DNA of 64,000 nt from Apis mellifera (lineage: Eukaryota > Arthropoda > Insecta > Hymenoptera > Apidae): NCBI RefSeq assembly GCF_003254395.2, contig NC_037644.1, positions 9,020,086 through 9,084,085 on the forward strand, written 5' to 3'. The position numbers were made by a program, and so were the translations under genes. Below the pieces are notes generated by a model, which had not been told where the DNA came from, did no database searches, and saw nothing but the letters and a program-made list of their open reading frames with translations. Shown one piece after another: positions 42,391 through 54,696 of this stretch; position 1 is the first letter of the stretch; each line of letters begins with the position of its first letter.

Positions 42391-44149
42391 CATTTAATTA
42401 ATTTGTGACATTTTAAAGATGGCGCTAATTGCTAAATTTTTACTATCTATCTTTGTTTCATTATTTTCTGTCCTTATCTAACTTGCATCGAATGATCACA
42501 GACAAGATATTCGAACGAATACATATTTAAGTATGAAATATTTATATTTTTTGTAATTATTAATTTTAATTTCTAATTTAATGAATACTAATAAAATGAT
42601 TAATCTGTTCATTCATTAAATTTATTAATTTTATTTAAAATCATTCTTATAAATAATAATTATTTAATAATTTTATGTAACTATTTACAAAAAAATACAT
42701 TTATTAATTTTATTGATTTTAGAATTTAAATAAATAAGAAATAATTTATTTCTATTTATTTCTAATTAATAAATTTTTTTTTCTATTATTTTATTTTCCA
42801 AGAAAATAAATATGTAAAATATTGTTTTGTATAGAATTAATAGATTATACAATTAGTTTAAAATTAAATTTAAATTTTATCTTCAAATTTAGCTTTCCAC
42901 AATGATTTTCCTTTTTTTCTATGAGAAATTTGAATATTTATCAAGAGAGAAATTTATTCGAAAATCAGTAAATTTTTGTATAAAAAAAATAATGAACATG
43001 ATTAAGATGATTTTCTAATATGCTATCTTTTCATTTTGAAAAAATAATCAATATCTATTACTTGATATATAATTATTAATTATGATAAATGAATTAAGAA
43101 TTTTTACATATTTATAAGATTTTTTTTATGTTTACGATATAATCATCATTTTGATTTCTAAAATCAAATAAATTTAGATTTTTAATTTTTCGAAATACAC
43201 TGTTAGATTATAGATGTATTATTACAATAACGTTACATTTTACATATTATTATTACATATTATAATTATTAAGATAATAAAATACATATGAAACATTATT
43301 TTTAATGAAAAAACTTTAACTATTTCACAGATTAGTTTTTTATACTCTACATATTATTTGAATATTATTTACTTTTAATTTTTCCGATTGCATAAAATTA
43401 TTTTATATATGCATAGAATGGAAATTGTGTTATTTTATGATAGATTACCTTCAGATTCAATTATATATAGTGCAACGCTAACAGTAATTATTTTATTATT
43501 AGTTCTTCAAGGTTTATCCATAATTAATCAATTTTGTTGATTTATATATTTTAATTTTACATATGCATTTCTATTATTTATTATATTAATTATTTATTGA
43601 AAATATATTAATTAAGATAAAATTCTTTTTTATTGATAATTTAAATTAATATATTGAATATTTTTATGCATATATTAATTATTTCCACAAACATGAAAGA
43701 ACTTGAAAGATGGATTAAATAACTGTATGAACTTTTCACTTTCTATAAATATAAAACAATGAACGTCATATCTTAGGAAGAACTTAATTACACAAAGCCA
43801 GGAATAAAATAAATCCATAAGAAAATCCTCTTATCGTTCTTTCATTCCTTCTTCTCGATATCATCCTTTCCAGGGATAGTTCTCATACTTACTTTTAGAT
43901 TATATTTTCCTCCATGTAGAACGATAATTACACAATCTCTTACAAATCAATTATTTTATTAAGTAACTAATATATCCAATATAATATTCTGTGATATATA
44001 GCTAATATATTATAATATATACATATATGAATAGAACAATAGAATATTATATATTATGTATACGGATATTCATTTTTTTTTTTTAATCATCTGATAATGT
44101 TATGCATTTTCTGACAAACATCTTTCATAGTTCTTAAATGAACAATTAA

Positions 44150-44345
44150 CGCGTATTCAGCCGAACGATTTTTTCAACAATCGATGATTTTATTGGTCTC
44201 TAGCCAGACAGGCCTCCGGTACATGATATTGTGGCAATCTTATTTGAATTGATAATACGCGAGAAAAAAATAATGACACGCCCATAGGTGTGAACGATTC
44301 ACATGATTGCCAATCGATAATTACCAAAGGTGATGATCTTCATCT
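44150..44345. promoter_or_regulatory. Candidate cis-regulatory island
   Basis: A patch of complex sequence in AT-rich DNA. It holds a T-box-like pair, AGGTGTGAA (44286-44294) facing TTCACAT (44298-44304), ATCGATAA-type sites and CATCTG. The role is a guess from motif density. Confidence 0.2.
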
Positions 44346-47300
44346 GTTACCTTGAATTATATTAATTCAATTTTTTTTATTCCAATTTCATATCAATCAG
44401 TATTTTATAATTATAATCTTATTTTTTAATTAGAATATTAGAATAATATTTTAAACAATATTAATTTTTATATAAAAATGTAAATAATATTCTGAATAGT
44501 ATCGTGATATAGAATAATTATAGAATAATTATAGTAAATATGCATAATGATGTTTTTTTGATTGTTTTCTCGATATGTATTCAAATCATTTTTTTTTTTT
44601 TGTAAGTTAAGTATTATATGACAATCTTAATAAATATTTAAGAAATTTATACATATTTTTAATGCTGCACAATGTTATGCATTAAACATTTATCAAACGT
44701 ATGATGACTTGTAGTTGTTTAAATTTATTATTCTTTATTATTTAATGAAATATTAATGGATAGTTTTTAGTTTTAATGAAATTTTGTAAGTGTATACAAC
44801 ATAATGGAATTTATATTGAGCAATTTTTTGGAAAATCAACACTGAAAATTTCAGTTTATATATATTTTCAATTTTTTAAATATAATTTTGTAATAGTATG
44901 ATATAAAATAATTTTTTTAATTTCAAATTAAAATTTTGAATTAAAAAGAGTGTTCAGAATTTAATATTAAGTAAAAGAAAAATTACTAGGCAAATTTGTA
45001 TTTAAAATTTGATTTCACTTTCCATAAAAAAATTATTCACACGTGTAATCTATTATATTCTACATATATATTCATTAAATTTTTTTTTAATTTTAATTAT
45101 CAAATATTCAATTTCAACACTACTTACAAAATTAATTATCAATTCATTTATTAAACTGAACAAAGTATAATGATTTTTATAAATACAAACTTACTTCAGA
45201 ATAACTTAATCAGAATCACTTACCGTGTAAGAGCTTGGAAAGTAGGTTAGCCACGTGACCAGAAAGTGATTCAAGATCTCGGAAAGAGGGTGAAAACGAA
45301 TGGACGAAATTATACCCAAAAGATTGCAAAGATGTTAAATTCTGAATAAAAAAAGAAAGGTCAAGAAATCATTGAAATATAAAATTATTCCAACAATTAA
45401 CTTTTTTACTTTTCATTTTGTTTCTTATTTCAATCACATTTAACACATTAATGAAACCTGTTGAATATTGTCAATTCCGTTTAAACTTAAGTAACCAAGT
45501 TAATCTTACCTCCGTATTAAAGTGATATTGTCATTGAATGAGATACTTTCGTTATTCTGCAGTTGTATTGTAAAAATAAACATGCAATGTAAATGTGTTC
45601 GTTCGTCACGCCTCTAAACGTAGAATGAAATCGAGGATAATAAATTACTAGCACGTGAGAGAACTTCACACTTGGGAAGAACGGGTTTATGATGGATATC
45701 GTTAAAACCATATCCCTGTTTTATGCGGAACGTGTTTTTATATGGTGATTTAAGAAGAGAAACAATGGCGCATAACTTAAAAGTGTTTAACAATTAACCA
45801 TCGATATAAATTTTAATTTTACACACGATGATTAATCAAATTAATAGTTAAAATTACAATGGTGTATATTACTCATGGTATATCGAATAAATCTAAATGA
45901 ATTATTCAATTTTTTTATTTTAATCGTGATGAGTCATAAACAATTGATAATAATCTTTTTTATAATATATTGTTAATGAATGAAATAATTGCGGAGAATC
46001 ATCAAAATTAAAATCCATGATAAAATGATAATATTCTACGATTTTCAATATTTCTTGAGACTAATGGAATATATTCAATTTTTATTAATTTCTTTTACAA
46101 ATTTGATCTATTAACAATGAAAAATTTTTTATATGCTGAATTTAAATATAATCACAAAAGTATTATGTAAGAAATAAATGAATAAAATATATCAAGTTTT
46201 GCTATATTTAACAAAATACTCAAAAAATAATTTCCAACATTCTTGTTAACTGTATCGTATATATTAATCTTTCTTCGTAGTAAATGAATCAAATTTGACT
46301 TATAATCATATGATTTTTTTCTTTTGAGATATATAATTTTGTCCATTAAAATCGTATATCATTTTGTCAGAGAATATACTTACAAAAGTATTTATAAAAA
46401 TAAGTAAAATAAAGTAAAATAAATTCAACGTATTGGCATATTGGCAATCAGATAAAAATCTAGCCTTGCATCGCAGGTGTGGTCTAGTAGTATAATTTTT
46501 ACATTGGTTTCACGGTGTTGCCGCGATATGAGTAACGACGACTTTATCAGTCGATTCTCGCTCGTTCACGAATAATAATTCGAAAATTGCACTGCAATTA
46601 ACATTCAACTCAAATTCCCTGTAAACGCTAAAACATTCTATCTTTCTTCCTTCTTCCCTTTCTCTTTTTTCTTCCATCGTTTTTTAACCTTTACGCATGA
46701 TATAATTAATTAATTATATTGATACCAATCGAAAAACAGATCATAATTCAAATTGATTAAGCACGCGCGATTGGCAAAAAAACATTTATGAAGATAAAGT
46801 AACGAACGGAAAATTAGACTTGGCTAAAAAGTTTTCCAGCAATATAGTAAAGATTTGGAGAAAAGAAGGATATCTCGTGGCGCAATAATATTGCCCTTGT
46901 TCTAGATCGTTTCTTTGAACAGTCTATGTTCAACCTCGAGCAAAAGTGGAGGCCAAACACTCCGATAGAAGGGGAAAAATATTGTCTACAATGATGAAAC
47001 TCGTAGCAATTACTAATAATTGAGACTTATACATGCGAAAACATCAAAAAATTGAACGTATATATGTGTATTTATATATAATAACAGTAATACGAGATAA
47101 CAAGTTTTATAAACACTGTTCTTCGATTGATTATGAAATTATTAATGTGCCTATTCGTGAATATATTAATACTAATAATTAATAAAGTCGTTTAAGTCGA
47201 TTTATCATATTATAAGACCGCCTTGTGATTTTAGATATACACATATCCTCCTCCAATTTATTTATCATAAGAATTTAGATATGTAGATCCTCCCACTGAA

Positions 47301-50300
47301 GAGTGCATCAGGATAATTATTACACATTGAAAACATCGAGGCCGATGATTATGTAAAATAGAAACTACTATTTAGCATAAAAAAAAACAAGTATTTAGAT
47401 ATACAAAATAATCGTTGAGATATACACACAATATTGCAAACATGTTGATAATAATAATTCATAATTCACTAGATTAGATATTCAATTATTTAGGTGTCAA
47501 TTATGATATTTATAGATCACGTTTTAATTTTTCCTTATATATTTATCTTATATTTATCTTATATTTATTCAAAAAAATGTAAAACAATAAAATATTTATT
47601 AAAAATATAATTTATAATATGATACATATATAAGTAATATTTACGTATATTTAATGGAATGTGTACTTTAGAAAATCTAATGATTTAATTTATCCGTACC
47701 TTGAAATAAGCGATATGCAAATTAAATATTACAATTTTAATTTGCTGATTTATATACAGTTTTTCAATGCAATTTGAATAATTAAATAATTGAATCCAAG
47801 TTGTAATTAATTCTTTTTTCCAAATCGCTACTTTTTTGATGTAGTTTTAATAATTTTAATTTAATTTTATCGTTTAGTTTCATTCAATGAAATCATCGAA
47901 TCATGGAATTATGCACACAGTAATTCACAAAAACATTCTAATTCGAATTATCACAGTAAATAAAATTATTAACATTGGAACAATAAATTAAGATACATGC
48001 ATCGAGATTATATAAATTATGCAAATTTATTCTTTTTCACTGAAGAAGGTGAAATTGTTTTCTGAAATTCCGATATATTTTTTAAAATATAATCTTGTAA
48101 TGATAGATTAAAAATAAAATTTTAAATATATAAATTTTCAGATTTTAATATTACATTACTTTATTTTTAAAAAAAATATAAATGAGATTATATCCAAAGA
48201 TGAAAAAATATTAAAACTAAAATTAAAATTTTCATTTTAAATAAAATAAATCTATTGCATGATGAAATTAACGATAAATCTTCTATTGATCATTGATCAA
48301 TGATTGTCATTTTCTTGTTTTTTTTTTCTTTTTTCTTTTTTCACAAGCGTACCTACTTTCGTATCGAAAGATTATGCAAAGATTTCGACAATCATAAGTC
48401 TTTGTTTTGTGTAACACGAAAACTTAAGAAATAATTAAGACGTTCAATGATTCATCGAAGTTGGTTGATGGATCACCTCAGACATTCGGCTTTCTATTCA
48501 TAACGATTTGTGTTAATGAATTTGCAGAGAAAACGTCGGTTCGTAATAATTTAAAGAAGGGAAACGAATTTATCCTTAACTTAAAATTTAACGCTTGAAT
48601 AAAAAATTGAAATTTTACGGATTTATTAAAATTAATAAATTGAAAATGAAATTGAAAGATTACAAAATTTATAATTTTCAAAATTATTAAGAAATTTTAT
48701 AGATATTTTGGAAATTTAAAATATGTAAATCCAGAAAAATTGTTAAAAATTTAAAAATTAAGTTTATAGTTTTAAAATTAAAAAATTGAATATTTTTGAA
48801 GTTTAAGAATTTGAAAATTCAAAGATTTGAAAATAAAATTCTCGAAAACTTTAGAAAATGTAGAAACGCTATCCTTAGTACGTATAGTCCTTGGAGTATA
48901 AACGTAGATATGTAGAACATAAATCAAGGACTTTTTACACTTAGAAAGCCTGCACGATTATTTTTTGTAATTCATAATAACTGTATCGTTAATTATCTCT
49001 ATTTTTTTAATTACCTTCATTAAAAACCAATAGCATGGAAAGAATATAAGTTAAACTTAAAAAAATTATTATTATACGTATTATATTTTTCAAATATATT
49101 TTTTTCCTTTTTCCTGTATTCTTTGATCTTGTAATCTTTTTTTTATTGCATATAAAATTATTAATTTGCATATCAATATTTATATATTTTGAAGATTTCG
49201 AAAATAATTATTCGTTTGCATTGATTAATAAAAGCATTTTATAATTTTAACAATATATTTTAACTAAATCAATAAAATTACAACTTACTGAATTTAATTA
49301 AGAAATTTCATATTTTATTAGATCTGAGAAGAAACTTGTGTTCCTTGCAACCTTTTACATCCAATTATCGTTTGTAAAATTATCAAATATTTACTAAAAT
49401 CATTTGAAAATAATATATTTTTTAAATATTAGATTTTTATTTCAAACAATAATGCCAAAAATCTAAAACTAGCTCAAATAGTCATTCAACTCTTTTAGCC
49501 AAAAAAAATTAGCGAAGAATTAAAGAAGGAAATGAAAGTGAGATCGAGAAAACGAAAAATAAGAATAACATAATTACATCACCATTGTTGCTTCCGTTGG
49601 TACAATTCCCTTTCGTCACTTCTCATTGTGTGTCTTATCGCGCTACGTTCTATAAAAATTATCTCCTTTTCCAGTGCATAAATCTGAACTTTGAAAGCGA
49701 AGCCTACCGTTTCTCGATACGCCTTGTGTTGAAGGCACGATCATGCTAATTATCGCGCCACGTGCCTCTTTTCTGTCAATATTATCCGGTATCGAATCAT
49801 AGACACTATACAAAGTGAAAAACATATAATGATTTTTAAATGGGTAAAATTCGTTCTTTGATTTCAAACTTGACCTCAAGCTTAAACGAAACAATGGGTG
49901 GTCTTTTGTACCATTCTCTCGACTCGAGATAAAATCATAAATGTTGAGGATAAAAGTTCGAGACATTGATGAATAATTTAAGAACTAAGAAAGAGAGAAA
50001 GGGATGGATTAGAATTTGTTTAATTTGAAAATTGAAAAATTTATAATTTTAGGCTACTAATATGAAGTAAATTATGGGATTTATACAATTCAATAACTTC
50101 TAATTAATAACTAATATCATTGCTGCTGTAGAAAAAATTTTAAAGTAGAAATATGATTGTGTGAATTTGTGTGAATTTTATTTGTGTGAAAGAGTGAATT
50201 TGATCTAGAAATAGAAAGGTGAATTTGAAATGAAGTAATTAAGGGCATATTTAAAATGAATTATTACGTTAAACTCATATTTCTTTTACTATTTTTAACG

Positions 50301-51918
50301 TCACAATCCTATTCAACAGATTGAACAATCTCTTTGAAAGTAACTTATTAATCTAAGTAAATGTTAAAGTACACCGTGTAATTTACATGGATTATGTACC
50401 GATATCTATAAAAAAGATGACTTAAGGTACTAAGATCATTTCATTTATACACGTATGTGTATAAACAAGCTATAGATTTTTTGTTAATTTTTATCACACG
50501 AGTTGTGCAAAATTGTTTGATTAATTAAAAAACATATTGTACTTATTATCATGCCACATTGTATAATATTTAATCAAAATAAAATAATTTGCATTTTAAA
50601 TTTCATATATATTTTCCTGTTTGCAATTGCGTCAATTATCATCAATTGATAAACGATCTCAAATGTTAATGATCGTTGAAACGTTCATTGATTCGTCGAA
50701 AATTTCCAGAGATTTCGATCAAGAACTCAATGTTGTGAATTAAATGCAAATTTATTTATGTTTTCTTTCTATAAATTTCTAATGAATTTTTTTCCACATG
50801 TTATGTTTTCTTTGTTTTTCTTGTATAATCCTCGATAATGATATTTGTTTTGTAGTAATTGAAGTAATATATGTATGTAATATATGTTTGTAGTAATATA
50901 TGAAATTCAACTATGATGTCATATAATCAGTTGTATAATGGATAAGAAAAATATTTGCATATGATTATATTTGATTTAAAATAGCATTTACGTTAATAAA
51001 TTTAATAAATTTGATTCAAACATATCATATTTTTTTATTTAGTAATATTTTTATTAATTTAATAATATTTTATACAACAACAAAAACTCGATATGAAACG
51101 TTTGATCAAAATAAAACGTTTGATTCATTTGGAAAATAAGAGTTCAAGTAACAACTTATCGTAATTATCGAATAAAATGAGTCATCAAATTCTGCCATTT
51201 TTAAATTATTTATATATAAAATGCATAAGTTACATAAAACATATGTTATAAACAGAATTTATATGATATCAAGTTGCAATCATTATTTTAAATGACTAAT
51301 AGTAAAATAGAAAATGTTCACATGATTTTAAAGAATTTTAATCTATGATCGTTCGATATTAAGTTAATTATTATAAATTATTATAAAATAATTCTACTTT
51401 ATAAAAGATTGAAAAATAACCTTTTCTCTCGTTTAATCTTCTGTCTAATTGACTGACAGTTTGATTGACAAAAGTAATCAATATCAGATCATTTTTTATT
51501 ATTCACGTTAAAGTTTCTATAATAAATCGATGAATGAGAAATTAAAATCACATCTTGTTATATTTGTCGAACGATTATCTAACACTGAAAAATACAAATT
51601 AAAAATAATCGCTATATAAGAATTAAATATTTGTTTTGTTAGAAAGAATAAAAAATTATAGCCAACCATTTGAAGAATGAAATCTCTAAAAGTTCTTCAT
51701 CCAGAAAAAAAAAGGATTACATATTTTTGTTATACCTCTTTTATATCCTATAATTTTCGTATACAAAGTTTATCTGCTGTCTAATGTCTATATATTACAC
51801 ATATTTCATAATATTTATGAATTCGACATTGTCTGTTTCGACTGATAATCGTAGGATCCTCTGTTGTCGTGTCATTTATCGGAGAGTGAATCGTGCTTAG
51901 AGGAACGTTAACGTAATA

Positions 51919-52006
51919 ATGATCGTGATTTTGGGAGCTTTATTAGCTTTCGGTGTCATAGTGACTTATATTGGACCATACTGCAAAAAATTTTGCACAC
52001 AACATG
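51919..52006 (+). CDS. Unknown gene exon 1, membrane anchor
   Basis: ATG at 51919 opens a 20-residue hydrophobic stretch, then GPYCKKFCTQH. The donor GTAAGC starts at 52007 in phase 1. The nearest upstream in-frame stop lies just before the ATG (TAA at 51916-51918), which supports this start. Confidence 0.6.
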
Positions 52007-54696
52007 GTAAGCATCCTTTCTTTTTATACATAAGAATCTCTAGAAAGAAAATGAGATACAAATCGAATCGAAAGTGATATTATTAAAGTGATATCAATGT
52101 TGTAACTCATTTATTATTTTTAATTGATTAATTTATAATCGTGTATAATTAGATAGAAATAAATCAACGGACAGCGAATCAACTTTGGCGCGCTTCATAT
52201 TTAAAGAGGAAACTTTGAATAGAAATGCATCTGATAATGAGAACAAACATTTTATCGATTCGAACGAAGATAAGAGGTCGAAACGATCGATTGTGCAAGA
52301 GAGAGAACAGGAACAACAAATCTTAAAAATAATATTACCTCACAATCAAAACAGGTAATACCGTAAGTACTTATTCAATCATTAAGCAATCATTAGATTT
52401 TGTTAACAAGTCTATAAATCTTCATTAGTGAATTAATTTGACATTAAACATGTACAAGAAAATTTTATATATATATTTTCAAAAAAAATAATAAAACTAT
52501 TTATTTTGCAACTAAATTAAGATTATCAAAAAAATATAAAAAGAATAATCATAGAATTGGAATATTATATTAAACCTTAGTTGTTAATTAGAAACGAAAT
52601 AATAGGATTCAATTACTTACTTTAATTAGAATATATATTTATTATAACGTTCAAAGCATATTTTAAAATACTTTATAATAATAAAATTTAATTATTCTCG
52701 ACCAATAATTGATGAAAATAATTCTTCTTTTATATAATGCTATCATATTATCATATTATTATGTTATCGATAGATTATTCTCATATATAACATACGAAAC
52801 ATTCAAAAGCATAAATTATTATATAAAATGTTTGAAATGAAGGCTATATTATATAAAACAATATATATAAAAACTAATTATAGATACACCCATCTTGAGA
52901 TAATTTATCATTCAAAGTAATTATTCTTAAAATTGTGTAAACAAAAAACATATCTTAAAAAAATATTCACAGAATTGTCGATTCAGTCATTATCAAAAGT
53001 GTAATTATTTCGTGATTATTAAATTAATCATGAGCATTATTGATTATAACTTTGATTATTTCTCTTATTTATCTTATTAATACAATTATTACTGATTATT
53101 TAATTATTTAATAATCATACGATTTCACATTAATCATAATCTTCAATCAATCATTAACTCTGATTCATCGTAACAAGCGTACAAACACGAAATAAGTGTG
53201 ACTAAGAGTTAAATTACACGTTATATTGTTTATATCATCTTTGTACGTATTATAAAACAGATAAGACAAAATCTTAACTAGAATTATTAAATTGTATCAA
53301 ATAGACTATTATTATTATTTTTTCCAATTTGCTTTTGGCAAAATTAATATTAATTTCTATTCAAACATTGAAATAAAACATTGAATATATCTAATTATTT
53401 TCATAACAATTATTCATAATTGTTAAGCAAAATTATACAAATTTGTTAAATTAAAAAAAAAAAATCTTCAAATATAACAACAAGAAATTTGTATTGCTTA
53501 ATCTGACAAAATGTTACAGGAAGTGGTATTGGTCACCTAAATTGAAAAACCAATTAAACATTGCTGGTTCTTGCTCGAAGAGATATCAAATCCATGAGAA
53601 TCCTAAATCGAATAGCTTTTCTGCCTCTCCCAACGACAAATCTTCACAACATTCTCCCAATCAAGACAATTCGATCGGTGAAAATTCCAGGAAATCTGTT
53701 GTCGTAGAAAAATTGAAGAATTTCAAGAACACGCTGATTTGTTCGAGGTTTATAATTTATAATTTATAAGCCAAAGATTCTAATAAATTTCTGAAATCTA
53801 ATCCAATATTTTCGAGCAATATATTATTAACCAATCTTAATTAAATTTTAATATGAACAGTTAATTTTTTTGCTAATCTTTATAAGATTCATTGCTTCGA
53901 TAACAATTTTTAATAAAAATTAATTTCGTAACATCGAAACAATTCTTTCTTTATATTTAAAATAATATTATGGAAAAATATATAGTAATTTAAAAAAAAA
54001 ATAAGTAAATATACATTGACATATTAATTATTTAAGAAAATCGAAAATCTTAATCTTTATCATTATTCATTATTTTCAATTCGTATTATCTACCATCTTA
54101 CGCACATTGCAAAAATTTCCAGATCAGAGAAAGACGGGCAAAACATTACTACGAGGGCTGGAAATCAACTCTCTCCACTCGCCTATTCGACGATGCTGAG
54201 GAAGACACGACTTGTCGACGCGTCCACGTCGACAAGAATAAACGCGAATGGTTCGAAAAATCGTAACGAAGAAATCGGGGAAAATTCGAAGCGATCGCCG
54301 AAAGCAATCTGCGACATAACGATCAGGGATATAAGGATGGACGAGTCGGAGGTGTTGGATTTCATCGAGTGCAAAGGGATATCGACGTCCGTTGTAACGA
54401 CCAACGAGACCTCGATTATTTCCATCGGGTTTCACCGTCAACAACCCAGCAACGAAGAGTCTCGTAGGGACACATCCTTCTACGAATGCCTCGGGATGAA
54501 TTTCTTCAAAAGTTTTCGTCAAAGGTTCGAGGATTCGTCGATTTTTAAATTCGAATCGCGGAGAAGATCGATTCCTCATATTCAAATCTCCGATTACTCG
54601 AGGATGCAGAACGATTCGGAGCACGAATCCTCGAATAAAATATTTCCACGAACAAATGTTTCGGATGAATTTGTTGAAAAGTTAAAGGAACGATGA
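51919..54696 (+). CDS. Unrecognised four-exon gene, N-terminal membrane segment
   Basis: I reconstruct exons 51919-52006, 52153-52354, 53520-53747 and 54123-54696. Their phases agree (1, 2, 2) and every junction is GT-AG. The total is 1092 bp, or 363 residues plus TGA. Residues 1-21 (MIVILGALLAFGVIVTYIG) form a signal-anchor or signal peptide, followed by a Cys patch (YCKKFC). The rest is rich in Ser, Asn, Lys, Glu and Arg, with SSQHSPNQDNSIGENSRKS and KRSIVQEREQEQQ patches, and is probably largely disordered. A more structured stretch (ICDITIRDIRMDESEVLDF) lies in the last exon. The last exon is rich in TCG, ACG and CGA codons, unlike the surrounding AT-rich DNA. I recognise no family. It could be a lineage-restricted membrane protein. 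Additional 5' exons cannot be excluded. Confidence 0.6.
52153..52354 (+). CDS. Unknown gene exon 2
   Basis: The acceptor GTATAATTAG ends at 52152. Encodes DRNKSTDSESTLARFIFKEE and a basic/acidic stretch with KRSKRSIVQ. The donor GTAATA starts at 52355, phase 2. Confidence 0.6.
52355..53519 (+). other. Intron of the unknown gene, 1165 bp
   Basis: GTAATA to AATGTTACAG, very AT-rich. Its middle part resembles 57840-58220 in order and sequence. Confidence 0.6.
53520..53747 (+). CDS. Unknown gene exon 3
   Basis: Begins RKWYWSPKLKNQLNIAGSC and continues Ser/Asn/Lys-rich to LKNFKNTLICS. The donor GTTTAT at 53748 is weak, phase 2. If it is not used, the frame stops at 53767-53769 and gives a shorter protein. 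Confidence 0.58.
53748..54122 (+). other. Intron of the unknown gene, 375 bp
   Basis: GTTTAT to AAATTTCCAG. It is AT-rich and nothing else was seen. Confidence 0.55.
54123..54696 (+). CDS. Unknown gene exon 4
   Basis: The acceptor AAATTTCCAG ends at 54122. Encodes RSEKDGQNITTRAGNQ, then ARG/SER-rich segments, ICDITIRDIRM, FYECLGMNFFKSFRQRFED and RRRSIPHIQISDYSRMQ, to TGA at 54694-54696. It is markedly less AT-rich than its surroundings, as coding sequence should be. Confidence 0.65.

Larger units (their letters stand above)
39901..51918. other. AT-rich intergenic region
   Basis: No convincing gene was seen in about 12 kb. The open frames are short and AT-driven. It contains a low-complexity AAAT-type stretch, two inverted-repeat elements and several isolated islands of more complex sequence (about 44150-44345, 45220-45320, 46480-46960, 49560-49960) that could be regulatory. 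Confidence 0.6.

Noticed and set aside
46487..46560. tRNA-like string (GGTCTAGTAGTATAATTTTT then GGTTTCACGG).
   Set aside because: It resembles a D-arm and a Glu-type anticodon loop, but no T-arm (GGTTCGA) or closing acceptor stem can be found. At best it is a decayed fragment.
54124..54624. 166-codon minus-strand open frame over the last exon of the unknown gene.
   Set aside because: The plus strand has matching splice phases with three other exons. The antisense frame has no supporting structure.
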